Source: Parerythrobacter aestuarii
GTDB lineage: Bacteria > Pseudomonadota > Alphaproteobacteria > Sphingomonadales > Sphingomonadaceae
Reading direction: 5' to 3'
DNA: 64,000 nucleotides
Assembly (NCBI RefSeq): GCF_030140925.1
Contig: NZ_JARBWD010000001.1
Span: 2,170,001-2,234,000 of the forward strand
The translations under genes and the position numbers were made by a program. The notes under the pieces were generated by a model, which made no database searches, was not told the DNA's origin, and was given only the letters and a program-made list of their open reading frames with translations. This document shows, one piece after another, positions 8,930-18,546 of this stretch. Numbering within the stretch: position 1 is the first letter of the stretch; every line of letters begins with the position of its first letter.

Positions 8930-9070
8930 CCGTCGCCCCTGCGCAGGCAGGGGCCTAGATAACTTCACCGTTGGAAATGACCTCGCGGATACGAGGAACC
9001 GTTGCCTTGGATCAGTGATGCAGCGCGAAACGCCAGCTTATCTGGGCCCCCGCTTGCGCAGGAGTGACGG
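8930..9070. repeat. Inverted repeat pair between trpA and accD
   Basis: Two 30-bp arms (8930-8959 and 9041-9070) are imperfect inverted copies of each other, sharing the pattern CCTGCGCA-GC-GGGGCC. They flank about 80 bp with no gene. Arms of this type (read as GTCACCCCTGCGCAGGC and relatives) are common dispersed intergenic palindromes in sphingomonads, from memory. The rest of the 200-bp gap up to accD shows nothing else that I can name. Confidence 0.7.
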
Positions 9071-9124
9071 CCAGGTATGAGGACAGGGCTTTTTTTGGCC
9101 GCGATAGGCGACTAAGGCACCCGC

Positions 9125-9976
9125 ATGAACTGGTTTACACGCGTTCGCAATTCGCTCGGCTTCGGGGGTGACAAGCGCACCACCGAGAAGGATCTGTGGG
9201 TCAAGTGCCCCTCCTGCGCCGAAATGCTCTTCGTCAAGGAATACGAGGACAACCAGATGGTCTGCCCGCGCTGCGACCATCATGGCCGTATCGGCGCCGA
9301 CGAGCGGCTGCGGCAGCTGCTCGACCAGGGCTACGAAGTCCTGGAGCAGCCGCAGGTCACGGAGGACCCGCTCAAGTTCAAGGATTCGAAGAAGTACCCC
9401 GACCGGCTCAAGGAAGCTCGCGCCAAGAACCCGCACGACGATGCCTTCTCGGTCGGCTCGGGCGCGATCGATGGCCGCCCGACAGTGGTCGGCGTGCAGG
9501 ATTTCGGCTTCATGGGCGGCTCGATGGGCATGGCCGTGGGCACCGCCTTCTGCGCCGGGGCCGAGCGCGCGCTGCGCCGCAAATGCGCCTATATCGTGGT
9601 GACTGCCGCGGGCGGTGCGCGGATGCAGGAAGGTATTCTGTCGCTCATGCAGATGCCAAAGGCGACGGTGATGACGCGCCGCCTGAAAGAGGCCGGCCTG
9701 CCCTATATCGTAGTGCTGACCGACCCCACCACCGGCGGGGTCACTGCCAGCTATGCCATGCTGGGCGACATCCACATTGCCGAGCCGGGCGCGCTGATCG
9801 GCTTTGCCGGACAGCGGGTGATCCAGGACACCATTCGCGAACAGCTACCCGAAGGCTTCCAGCGCGCCGAATATCTGCACAAGCACGGCATGGTCGACCG
9901 CGTGGTGCACCGGCACCAGCTCAAGGAAGAGCTCGCTACACTGCTCGACTATCTGCAGCCAAAGGCGGCGGCCTAA
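9125..9976 (+). CDS. accD: Acetyl-CoA carboxylase carboxyltransferase subunit beta
   Basis: A 283-residue subunit that, with AccA, transfers the carboxyl group from carboxybiotin-BCCP to acetyl-CoA to give malonyl-CoA for fatty-acid synthesis. The N-terminal zinc ribbon is intact: Cys28, Cys31, Cys47 and Cys50 (CPSC and CPRC). The carboxyltransferase core carries [19 protein letters not shown] and [16 protein letters not shown], where the conserved glycines build the oxyanion holes. Its place between trpA and folC is the usual alphaproteobacterial order. Confidence 0.98.
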   Translation: MNWFTRVRNSLGFGGDKRTTEKDLWVKCPSCAEMLFVKEYEDNQMVCPRCDHHGRIGADERLRQLLDQGYEVLEQPQVTEDPLKFKDSKKYPDRLKEARAKNPHDDAFSVGSGAIDGRPTVVGVQDFGFMGGSMGMAVGTAFCAGAERALRRKCAYIVVTAAGGARMQEGILSLMQMPKATVMTRRLKEAGLPYIVVLTDPTTGGVTASYAMLGDIHIAEPGALIGFAGQRVIQDTIREQLPEGFQRAEYLHKHGMVDRVVHRHQLKEELATLLDYLQPKAAA

Positions 9977-9983
9977 TGATCGC

Positions 9984-10065
9984 CGTCATCCCAGCGAAAG
10001 CTGGGATCTCGATCAGCATGGTCCAGCGCTGGTGGCGAGAGACCCCAGCTTTCGCTGGGGTGACG
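9984..10065. repeat. Palindromic repeat (CAGCGAAAGCTGGG type) upstream of folC
   Basis: Arms of 28 bp (9984-10011) and 30 bp (10036-10065) form an inverted repeat; each arm also contains the palindromic core CCCAGC-GAA-GCTGGG. It fills nearly the whole accD-folC gap and ends six bases before the chosen folC start. A ribosome would meet this hairpin in the mRNA, so it may affect folC translation (inference). Confidence 0.8.
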
Positions 10066-10070
10066 TGCGG

Positions 10071-11390
<1,320 letters not shown>

Positions 11391-11392
11391 AG

Positions 11393-11506
11393 CCCTCTCC
11401 CCTTCAGGGGAGAGGGTTGGGAGAGGGGAATGTGCGCGCCCCACTCAACTCCGGCTAGCCTGCTGCGCAGCCAAGCCTTCGTATCTCTCTCCTGAAGGGG
11501 AGAGAG
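11393..11506. terminator. Paired palindromes between convergent folC and ampG-like gene
   Basis: Two strong hairpins lie between the convergent stops: a perfect 24-bp palindrome at 11393-11416 (CCCTCTCC...GGAGAGGG) and a second at 11485-11506 (CTCTCTCC...GGAGAGAG). The two outer segments also resemble each other in inverted orientation, so this is probably one repeat element that may serve as a bidirectional transcription end. No clear T-run follows, so classical intrinsic termination is uncertain. Confidence 0.6.
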
Positions 11507-11513
11507 CAGGAAG

Positions 11514-13244
11514 TTACTCCGCCGGTTCTGCCGCCGCCTCGGGCGCGACTACACCCGCCGCCTTGCCCAGCCGCGCTTGCCGGATCCATTCGATCACGCA
11601 CAGCACCACTGCGAACATCCCGATCAGCGTGGTCAGGATAAAGACGTCGTAATAGCCCCGCTCCTCGATCATCTGCCCCAACGCCCCGCGACCGAGCGTG
11701 CCGACCAGCAGGGTGAGCGATGACAGCAGCGCATATTGCACCGCGCTGTAACCCTTGGAGACGATGCTGGAGAGGTACGCCACAAAGGCCGCGCCCGCGA
11801 CACCGACGGCGATGTTCTCGCCCGCGATCGCCATCATCAGCTTTGACAGACGCTCGTCGCCGCCCAGCTGCGTGACCAGCCAGGTGAAACCGGTGTTGTC
11901 CGCTACCGCCTGCACCACTGCCCCGCCCCGCGCGAGATCGGCATAGAGCAGGTTGGTCGCAGCGGCGAAGAACGCACCCAGCGTCAGCGTCAGCATCCGC
12001 CCGATGGCGGTAAGCAGGTAGCCGCCCAGCGCCAGGCCCAGCAGCAGAGCGCCGACGCCGAAGAACTTCGACGCAACCGCGACTTCGTCCTTCGTATACT
12101 CAAGCTCGCCCAGGTAGAACGGATAGGCGAAGCTGCCCCAGATCGCGTCCGTGATGCGATAGGTAAGCACCAGCGCGATAACGATGATCATGGCCCAGCC
12201 GAGCCGCCCGATCAGGTCTGTCAGTGGCAGCACCAGTGCGCGGTAGAGATGGTCCATCACCCGATCCGTGCTGCTTTGCGCCGGAGCGGCTTCGGCGAGG
12301 AGGTTCGTGCCCTTGCGCTCCTGCCGCACCAGCCACGCGGCGATCAGTGACGGCACCACGACGGTCGCAACCACCACCAGCGGCCCCATGGTGGAGATGA
12401 ACTCGACCGAATCCGGACGCGTTTCGGGATTACTGGAGAGCGAGCGGACCATGAACACGCCGACGGTCAGCAGCGCCCAGCCCCACAGCACGCCAACCGC
12501 CGCCAGCGCCCAGCCGCGCAGGCGCGGGTCGATTTGCCCAGCCTTGCGCAGGCCATAGGGGTCGTCCTTGTCCTCGCCATCGAGCGCCTTGATCGCGGCT
12601 GCGTCGGCATCGGGTGCCCACAGCCCGGCAAAGCCCACCGCCAGCATCAGCACGCCCATACCGAAATAGGTCGCCGGCCAGCCGAACCGCTCCGCCGCGA
12701 ACAGCGCCAGCGCCCCGCCCACCAGCGCGGCGATCCGGTAGCCCATCTGGTAGACGGTGGAGAGCATGTCGATGGTCGCGACTTCGTCCGCGACGTCGAC
12801 GCGCCAGGCGTCGATCACCACGTCCTGCGTCGCGCTGGCAAAGGCGGCAAGGCCCGCCAGCAGGCTGAAGATGCCGATGGTCTCGTTGCTCGGAGAAATG
12901 AAGCTAAGCGAGGTCAGCGCCGCGCCGATCAGCAGCTGCGCAGTGACGATCCACTGCTTGCGCTTGCCGAGCTTGCTCAAGCCCGGGATGTCGATCCGGT
13001 CGAGCGCGGGCGACCACAGGAACTTGAAGGCGTAGGCGAGCCCGATCAACGAGAATACACCCATTGTCTCCAGGTCGATCTCGCCGCTGTCGGACAGCCA
13101 GGCGTAGAGCGTACCCAACACCAGCGCATAGGGCAGCCCCGCGGCAAAGCCGAACAGCAGCATATAGGCGGTCTTGCGCTGACCCAGCGCGCGGAAAACC
13201 TCGCGCCAGCCGGGCTTGGATTTGGTCGCCGTTGCTTCGGCCAT
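11514..13244 (-). CDS. ampG: AmpG-like MFS permease (muropeptide transporter family)
   Basis: A 576-residue inner-membrane protein with about 12-14 hydrophobic helices. The AmpG/PAT-family features are FGFAAGLPYALVLGTLYAWL in the first helix, KFLWSPALDRID after helix 2 and QDVVIDAWRVD in helix 4. AmpG imports anhydro-muropeptides released during cell-wall turnover for recycling. The start is the ATG at 13244, where AGGGAG lies about 8 nt upstream; an in-frame extension of 56 codons lacks membrane or signal character. Long charged loops between helices make it larger than E. coli AmpG. Substrate is inferred from the family; some sphingomonad paralogues may carry other cargo. Confidence 0.85.
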   Translation of the reverse strand: MAEATATKSKPGWREVFRALGQRKTAYMLLFGFAAGLPYALVLGTLYAWLSDSGEIDLETMGVFSLIGLAYAFKFLWSPALDRIDIPGLSKLGKRKQWIVTAQLLIGAALTSLSFISPSNETIGIFSLLAGLAAFASATQDVVIDAWRVDVADEVATIDMLSTVYQMGYRIAALVGGALALFAAERFGWPATYFGMGVLMLAVGFAGLWAPDADAAAIKALDGEDKDDPYGLRKAGQIDPRLRGWALAAVGVLWGWALLTVGVFMVRSLSSNPETRPDSVEFISTMGPLVVVATVVVPSLIAAWLVRQERKGTNLLAEAAPAQSSTDRVMDHLYRALVLPLTDLIGRLGWAMIIVIALVLTYRITDAIWGSFAYPFYLGELEYTKDEVAVASKFFGVGALLLGLALGGYLLTAIGRMLTLTLGAFFAAATNLLYADLARGGAVVQAVADNTGFTWLVTQLGGDERLSKLMMAIAGENIAVGVAGAAFVAYLSSIVSKGYSAVQYALLSSLTLLVGTLGRGALGQMIEERGYYDVFILTTLIGMFAVVLCVIEWIRQARLGKAAGVVAPEAAAEPAE

Positions 13245-13348
13245 CTGCGAAACTCCCTTTGCGCGCGACACTAGCGCGCGCTCCCAACAAGGAAAGCCCC
13301 GCCGCATCGCGCTTCCACCATGCCGTTTCCGCGTGTAGGGGCGCGTGC

Positions 13349-14158
13349 ATGGCTCCTCCCCGCAAGAAACCCTACAAACCACGCACACCCGGTCCGAAAG
13401 CTGAACGCGCACCAGATCGCCCCGAAGGCGACCGCATCGCCAAGTTGCTCGCGCGTGCCGGTGTCGCCAGCCGCCGCGAGGTCGAACGGATGATCGCCGA
13501 CGGGCGCGTGGCGCTGCGCGGCAAGCCGGTGGAGACGCCCGCGACCTTCCTCGAATCGCTGCGCGGGGTGACAGTCGACGGCAAGCCTGTCGGCAAGGCC
13601 GAGGAGACGCGCCTTTTTGCGTTCCACAAGCCGGCCGGGCTCTTGACCGCCGAGCGCGATCCCAAGGGGCGGCCGACGATCTACAACGCGCTTGCCAATG
13701 CCCTGCCCAAGGACGCGGGCCGCGTGATGCCGATCGGGCGGCTCGACTTCAACACCGAGGGCCTGCTGCTGCTGACCAATGACGGCGGGCTCAAGCGGCG
13801 GATGGAGCTGCCCTCCAGCGGCATCCCGCGCACCTATCGCGCGCGCGCTTTTGGTGACATCACGCAGGAGCAGCTCGAAAGCCTGATCGAAGGGATCGAG
13901 ATCGACGGCGTCCGTTACGGCCGGATCGACGCCAATATGGAGCGACGGACGGGCCGCAACCAGTGGATCGAGATGACCATCACCGAAGGCAAGAACCGCG
14001 AAGTGCGCAAGGTGCTCGAGCATTTCGGGTTGGAAGTGAACCGCCTGATGCGCACCGCCTATGGCCCGTTCGAACTGGCCGACCTGCCGCGCGGGCAGGC
14101 GGTCGAAATCCGCAAGGGCGACCTAGGGCGCTTCCTGAGCACGTTGAAGAAGGCATGA
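13349..14158 (+). CDS. rluB: 23S rRNA pseudouridine synthase, RluB/RsuA family
   Basis: A 269-residue protein: a basic, proline-rich N-terminal extension (residues 1-25), an S4 RNA-binding domain (about 28-75, DRIAKLLARAGVASRREVE) and the RsuA-type synthase domain. The catalytic Asp133 lies in PIGRLDFNTEGLLLLTNDG. The family converts specific uridines of rRNA to pseudouridine; RluB-type specificity (23S helix 80 region) is likely but not proven here. Its stop overlaps the rsmD start by 4 bp (ATGA). Confidence 0.9.
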   Translation: MAPPRKKPYKPRTPGPKAERAPDRPEGDRIAKLLARAGVASRREVERMIADGRVALRGKPVETPATFLESLRGVTVDGKPVGKAEETRLFAFHKPAGLLTAERDPKGRPTIYNALANALPKDAGRVMPIGRLDFNTEGLLLLTNDGGLKRRMELPSSGIPRTYRARAFGDITQEQLESLIEGIEIDGVRYGRIDANMERRTGRNQWIEMTITEGKNREVRKVLEHFGLEVNRLMRTAYGPFELADLPRGQAVEIRKGDLGRFLSTLKKA

Positions 14159-14700
14159 GGATCATCGCCGGAGAATGGCGCGGGCGGAGGCTGGTTGCGC
14201 CCAAGGGCGATGCGACCCGCCCCACTGCCGACCGCACCCGCGAGACGCTGTTTTCCATGCTTGCGAGCCGGTTGGGCAGTTTCGAGGAGCTGTCGGTGCT
14301 CGACCTGTTCGCTGGCTCGGGCGCACTCGGGCTGGAGGCGCTGTCGCGCGGCGCGGCCAAGTGCCTGTTTGTCGAGCAAGAAAAACCGGCGCTCGATACC
14401 ATCCGTGCCAATATCGCCGCGCTGGGCGCGCGCGAGCGGAGCAATGTCACCGCCGGTTCGGCCTTGCAGCTCGGCCCTGCCCGCGAGAGCGTCGACCTGA
14501 TCCTTGCCGACCCGCCCTATGAGACCGGCGCCGGTGCGGTGGCGCTCGACAAGCTGCTGCGGCTCGGCTGGATCGGCGAACAAACCTGGATCGCGGTCGA
14601 GACCTCCGCCAAGGAGACGGTCGACGTCAAGGGGCTGGAAATAGAGGCAGAACGCAAGGTCGGCAAAGCCAAGCTCACTCTGTTGACCCGCACCGTATAG
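14155..14700 (+). CDS. rsmD: 16S rRNA (guanine-N2)-methyltransferase RsmD
   Basis: A 181-residue SAM-dependent methyltransferase that modifies G966 of 16S rRNA in E. coli numbering. The N-terminus MRIIAGEWRGRRL is characteristic. The SAM site is LDLFAGSGALGLEALSRG (about residues 49-66) and the catalytic motif is DPPY at 119-122. It is coupled to the pseudouridine synthase by a 4-bp overlap, forming a small rRNA-modification operon. Confidence 0.95.
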   Translation: MRIIAGEWRGRRLVAPKGDATRPTADRTRETLFSMLASRLGSFEELSVLDLFAGSGALGLEALSRGAAKCLFVEQEKPALDTIRANIAALGARERSNVTAGSALQLGPARESVDLILADPPYETGAGAVALDKLLRLGWIGEQTWIAVETSAKETVDVKGLEIEAERKVGKAKLTLLTRTV

Positions 14701-14720
14701 CGGTTGCGCAAGGGACCTGT

Positions 14721-14735
14721 GTTCCCTAACTGTTC
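14721..14735 (+). promoter_or_regulatory. LexA (SOS) operator upstream of uvrD/pcrA
   Basis: The sequence GTTC-CCTAACT-GTTC matches the alphaproteobacterial LexA box GTTC-N7-GTTC exactly. It ends nine bases before the helicase ATG, so bound repressor would cover the leader and initiation region. A second box of the same type is found upstream of recA in this window, which strengthens the call. Confidence 0.75.
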
Positions 14736-14744
14736 ACCGACAGC

Positions 14745-17063
14745 ATGACCGACCCCGCCCCCGCATATCCCCTCGCTACCGCCGCCGGAGACGACGGCCT
14801 GCCCCCCTACGCCGAACGGCTCAACATGCCGCAGCGCGAGGCAGTTCTGACCAGCGAAGGGCCGGTGCTGATGCTGGCAGGCGCGGGTACGGGCAAGACT
14901 GCGGCGCTGACCGCCCGGCTCGCGCACCTCATCGCTATGCGCAAGGCGTGGCCGAGCGAGATCTTGTGCGTCACCTTCACCAACAAGGCCGCGCGCGAAA
15001 TGCGCCACCGTGTCGCCCAGCATATCGGCGATGCGGTGGAAGGGATGCCGTGGCTCGGCACCTTTCATTCGATCTGCGCCAAAATGCTGCGCCGCCATGC
15101 CGAGCTGGTCGGGCTGAAGAGCAATTACACCATCATCGACACCGACGACCAGCTGCGCCTTTTGAAGCAGCTGATCCAGCAGAACGATCTCGATGAGAAG
15201 CGCTGGCCGGCGCGCCAGCTCGCCAGTCTGATCGACCGCTGGAAGAACCGCGGGCTCAACCCCGGCGATCTCGATGCGGTCGAGAACGAAAGCTACGCCA
15301 ATGGCAAGGGCCAGCAGTTCTACCAGCTCTACCAGGACCGTCTGAAGGCGCTCAACGCCTGCGATTTCGGCGATTTGATGCTGCACATGCTCAACATCTT
15401 CCGCAAGCATCGCGAGATCCTCGAGCAATACCAGCAGCGCTTCAAATACATCCTCGTCGACGAGTACCAGGACACCAACGCCGTGCAGTATCTGTGGTTG
15501 CGGCTGCTGGCGCAGGAGCGCAAGAACATCTGCGTCGTGGGGGATGACGACCAGTCGATCTATTCGTGGCGCGGGGCCGAGGTCGCCAACATCCTGCGTT
15601 TCGAGAAGGATTTTCCCGGCGCCAAGGTGATCAAGCTGGAGCAGAACTATCGCTCCACGCCGCATATCCTTGCCGCCGCCAGCGGCCTGATCCGCGCCAA
15701 TAGCGAGCGGCACGAGAAGACGCTGTGGACCGAGGTCAACGCTGGCGAGAAAGTCCGCGTGATCGGCGTGTGGGACGGACCGGAAGAAGCGCGCCGGGTG
15801 GGCGAAGAGATCGAGCGGCTGGAACGCGAAGGCGCGCCGCTGGACGAGGTCGCCATCCTCGTCCGCGCGCAGTACCAGACCCGCGAGTTCGAGGACCGCT
15901 TCATCCAGATCGGCCTCAACTATCGCATCATCGGCGGTTTCCGCTTCTACGAACGCGCCGAGATTCGCGATGCGCTCGCCTATCTGCGCGTCATCGCGCA
16001 GCCGCAGGACGACCTCGCGTTCGAGCGCATCTACAACCAGCCCAAGCGCGGGCTTGGCGCGAAGACGCTGGAGAAGATGCACCAGCATGCCCGGCGCACC
16101 GGCCTTCCGCTGGCGGCGGCCTCGCTGCAACTGGCCGACAGCGACGAGCTGCCGGCGCGCGCGGCGGGGACCATCGCTGCGCTGATGGGCCAGTTCCTCG
16201 GCTGGCGCGAACGCGCCGAGGGCACTGAACCGGCCGAGCTTCTGCGCATGGTGCTCGAAGAATGCGGCTACACCGCCATGCTGGAAGCTGAGAAGACCGC
16301 CGAAGCCAAGGGACGGCTCGAAAACCTCTCCGAACTCGCCCGCGCGATGGAGGATTACGACACGCTCGGCGACTTCCTCGAGCATGTCTCGCTCGTCATG
16401 GACAATGACGCTGCCGACGATGCCGAGAAGGTAACCATCATGACCATGCACGCGGCCAAGGGGCTGGAGTTCAACCACGTGTTCCTGCCCGGCTGGGAGG
16501 AAGGCGTGTTTCCCAGCCAGCGCGCGCTCGACGAAGGTGGGCTGGCGAGCCTGGAGGAGGAACGTCGCCTCGCCTATGTCGCGATCACCCGCGCGCGGCG
16601 GCGCTGCACCATCCTCCACGCCGCCAACCGTCGCATCTATGGCCAGTGGACCTGCAGCATCCCCAGCCGCTTCATCGAGGAACTGCCCGAAGAGCAGATC
16701 GACATGGAAACCACGTTGACGGGTGGCGCGAGCCTGTGGCGCGCGGGTCTATCCGAACAGGACGATCCCTTCGCCCACGTCACCCGCGACCGCCCCGACC
16801 GCAGCGCCCAGCGCGGCCCCGGCTGGCAGCGCGCGCTCGAGAGCGGGTATGACCACAAGCAGCTGGTGGTAAAGGAAAGCCGCCGCAGCGCCGCCAGCTT
16901 CGCCGCCCAGCCCCGCACCGACATCGCGATTGGCGCGCGCGTGTTCCACGACAAGTTCGGTTATGGCGTGGTCACCGACCAGGAAGGCAACAAGCTCGAG
17001 ATCGAATTCGAGAAAGCCGGGACCAAGCGGGTGATCGATAGTTTCGTGACGGTGGCGGGTTAA
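14745..17063 (+). CDS. uvrD: SF1 DNA helicase UvrD/PcrA
   Basis: A 772-residue superfamily 1A helicase that unwinds DNA 3' to 5' in nucleotide-excision and mismatch repair and removes RecA filaments. The motifs run in the expected order: LNMPQREAV (Q motif), AGAGTGKT (Walker A, residues 45-52), VTFTNKAAREM (Ia), VDEYQDTN (II), GDDDQSIYSWRGA (III), LEQNYRST (IV), TMHAAKGLEF (V) and AYVAITRARRR (VI). The C-terminus contains a tudor-like, UvrD-type segment (GARVFHDKFGYGVV). It is preceded by a LexA operator. A very long reverse-strand frame across it is a GC artefact. Confidence 0.97.
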   Translation: MTDPAPAYPLATAAGDDGLPPYAERLNMPQREAVLTSEGPVLMLAGAGTGKTAALTARLAHLIAMRKAWPSEILCVTFTNKAAREMRHRVAQHIGDAVEGMPWLGTFHSICAKMLRRHAELVGLKSNYTIIDTDDQLRLLKQLIQQNDLDEKRWPARQLASLIDRWKNRGLNPGDLDAVENESYANGKGQQFYQLYQDRLKALNACDFGDLMLHMLNIFRKHREILEQYQQRFKYILVDEYQDTNAVQYLWLRLLAQERKNICVVGDDDQSIYSWRGAEVANILRFEKDFPGAKVIKLEQNYRSTPHILAAASGLIRANSERHEKTLWTEVNAGEKVRVIGVWDGPEEARRVGEEIERLEREGAPLDEVAILVRAQYQTREFEDRFIQIGLNYRIIGGFRFYERAEIRDALAYLRVIAQPQDDLAFERIYNQPKRGLGAKTLEKMHQHARRTGLPLAAASLQLADSDELPARAAGTIAALMGQFLGWRERAEGTEPAELLRMVLEECGYTAMLEAEKTAEAKGRLENLSELARAMEDYDTLGDFLEHVSLVMDNDAADDAEKVTIMTMHAAKGLEFNHVFLPGWEEGVFPSQRALDEGGLASLEEERRLAYVAITRARRRCTILHAANRRIYGQWTCSIPSRFIEELPEEQIDMETTLTGGASLWRAGLSEQDDPFAHVTRDRPDRSAQRGPGWQRALESGYDHKQLVVKESRRSAASFAAQPRTDIAIGARVFHDKFGYGVVTDQEGNKLEIEFEKAGTKRVIDSFVTVAG

Positions 17064-17298
17064 TCATCGACCAATTGTGCCAGCGTGCTTCGACACGGTC
17101 GAAAATATGTTCCTGCACGGACCGGACCCGATACTGCTCATTCCGCCACAGTACCTTGTGAAACTCCGCTGCAAAAAGTCCCGCCATCCAGCGCGACTTT
17201 CGCTTTCTTGCGCAAACTCTCCGAAAAAATTTCCACCGCGCGTGTGCGTGACTTTAGTAAGTTTATGCGCCCTATTTGGGCCAACAGAAAAACCAAAA
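17064..17298. other. Intergenic region after uvrD, no supported gene
   Basis: Apart from the short inverted motif CTTCGACACGGTCGAA, I see no convincing gene. A reverse-strand frame reaching from 17187 back into uvrD has no ribosome site and shows no recognisable family. The stretch is noticeably more AT-rich at 17210-17290 (CGAAAAAATTTCC and neighbouring AT runs) and receives the terminator of the small reverse gene at 17372-17476. Confidence 0.5.
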
Positions 17299-17324
17299 CC
17301 CCCGCCGGGAGAGCTCGGCGGGGG
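17299..17324 (-). terminator. Intrinsic terminator of the 34-residue gene
   Basis: A perfect 9-bp GC stem (CCCCCGCCG with CGGCGGGGG, 17299-17307 and 17316-17324) encloses an 8-nt loop. Read on the reverse strand it is followed by TTTTGGTTTTTC, a classical Rho-independent end. It lies about 50 bases after the stop of the small gene at 17372, the only reverse-strand gene that it could serve. Confidence 0.75.
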
Positions 17325-17371
17325 CTGGTTTGCGGAGAGTGGAGTAGCTCTCCGCCGGGGGGACGCGCCGA

Positions 17372-17476
17372 TCAGGCGGAGAGGATCGCCAGCGGCGAGG
17401 TAGCGAGAGCAATCGCGAAGGTGTTCAGCGAAGCCACGAGAGCACCGGCGAAGGCGAAAATGTTGAACTTGGTCAT
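17372..17476 (-). CDS. Small hydrophobic protein, 34 residues
   Basis: This frame is too short for ordinary gene calling but has a full set of gene signals. A GGAGA ribosome site lies 6 nt before the ATG at 17476, the 34 codons begin MTKFNIFAFAGALVAS and end TSPLAILSA, a TGA follows, and an intrinsic terminator sits about 50 bases on. The peptide is almost entirely hydrophobic or small, with one lysine near the start. It could be a single membrane helix or a bare signal-like peptide. I do not recognise the family. It is divergent from the LysR regulator gene (about 150 bp between the starts), so that regulator may control it. Confidence 0.7.
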   Translation of the reverse strand: MTKFNIFAFAGALVASLNTFAIALATSPLAILSA

Positions 17477-17628
17477 GGTCTGTCTCCAATCCTTGGTCTG
17501 TGTCAGGCGGTGGACCGTTCCATCGTCTTGAGGATTGGATACGCCTCGATTTCCGCAGGCGCTAACACTCTTCCTGCGCTTGTGTTATGCAGGAATGCAT
17601 ACCCCCTCTGGCACGCGGAGACCCGCCC

Positions 17629-18540
17629 ATGCTCGACTGGAATGACCTGCGCTATTTCCTCGCCGTGGCGAGGACCGGCAGCACGCTGGCGGCATCGAAG
17701 GACCTCAAGGTCAGCCAGTCGACCGTCTCGCGCCGCATCACTGCGCTGGAGGATGCCATCGAGGTCAAGCTCTTCGTCCGCAAGCCCTCCGGCTATGACC
17801 TCACCCCGCGCGGGCAGGCGGTGCTGCCGATCGCCCAAAAGGCAGAGGAGGCGATGCTGGCCTTTGCCGATGGAGTCGCGGCGGAATCGCGGCGGCTCAG
17901 CGGAACGGTGCGCCTTTCGACCGTCGAGAGTGCCGCCAATGCCTGGGTCATCCCGGCGATGGGCGTGCTGCGCGAACAGCATCCCGAAGTACGCGTCGAG
18001 ATCCTTACCTCCGAGCACTATGTCGACCTCGCGCGCGGCGAAGCCGATGTCGCGGTCCGCTTCGGGCCGAAGCCGACGCAGGAGACGCTGGTCGTACGTC
18101 ACCTGGTCGATATGCTGGAGAGCTTCTACGCGCCGCGCGACATGGTCGACCGACTGGGCATGCCGAAGGATGTAGCTGACCTCGCGCGCTACCCGCTGGT
18201 CGCTTCAACCGATGACAACAGCCTCACCAACCGCTGGATCGCGCAGCACCTGCCTGGCACCGAAATTACCCAGCGCGCCAGCTCGATGTCGAGCATCATA
18301 GCCAGCGTCCGCTCAGGCCTCGGGGCCGCGATCCTGCCTTGCATGATGGCCGACGGCATGCCCGAGCTGGTCCGGCTGCTTCCGCCAATCGAGGAACTGA
18401 CCACGCCCGGTTGGATGGTCACCACCGACGAAGCCCGCCGCCAGCCGCATATCCGGGCAGTGATCGACCTTGTTGTCGAGCAGATCCGGCAGACACTGGC
18501 GCGGCAACCTGCGGATCTGACTTTGGTTCAAGCCGCCTAG
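17629..18540 (+). CDS. LysR-family transcriptional regulator
   Basis: A 303-residue regulator with an N-terminal winged helix-turn-helix (about residues 3-62, LDWNDLRYFLAVARTGS and SQSTVSRRITALE) and a C-terminal type 2 periplasmic-binding-like effector domain (about 90-295). The ATG at 17629 starts the usual LysR N-terminus; 14 extra upstream in-frame codons carry no family sequence. An N-terminus beginning LDWNDLRYFLAV is common in the subgroup that tends to regulate a divergent neighbour or itself. Here the divergent neighbour is the 34-residue gene; the effector is unknown. Confidence 0.92.
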   Translation: MLDWNDLRYFLAVARTGSTLAASKDLKVSQSTVSRRITALEDAIEVKLFVRKPSGYDLTPRGQAVLPIAQKAEEAMLAFADGVAAESRRLSGTVRLSTVESAANAWVIPAMGVLREQHPEVRVEILTSEHYVDLARGEADVAVRFGPKPTQETLVVRHLVDMLESFYAPRDMVDRLGMPKDVADLARYPLVASTDDNSLTNRWIAQHLPGTEITQRASSMSSIIASVRSGLGAAILPCMMADGMPELVRLLPPIEELTTPGWMVTTDEARRQPHIRAVIDLVVEQIRQTLARQPADLTLVQAA

Positions 18541-18546
18541 CAGGTG

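Noticed and set aside
10032..10070. Upstream GTG start for folC
   Set aside because: It lies inside the palindromic repeat and would add 13 residues encoded by repeat sequence; the GTG at 10071 gives the family N-terminus.
14517..16619. A 700-codon open frame antisense to uvrD
   Set aside because: It lies wholly over a helicase gene with every motif intact; long antisense frames are expected in GC-rich genes, and its sequence is a low-complexity mirror of uvrD codons.
16972..17187. A reverse-strand frame starting MAGLFAAEFHKVLW after uvrD
   Set aside because: It runs into the uvrD coding region, has no Shine-Dalgarno sequence and no recognisable domain.
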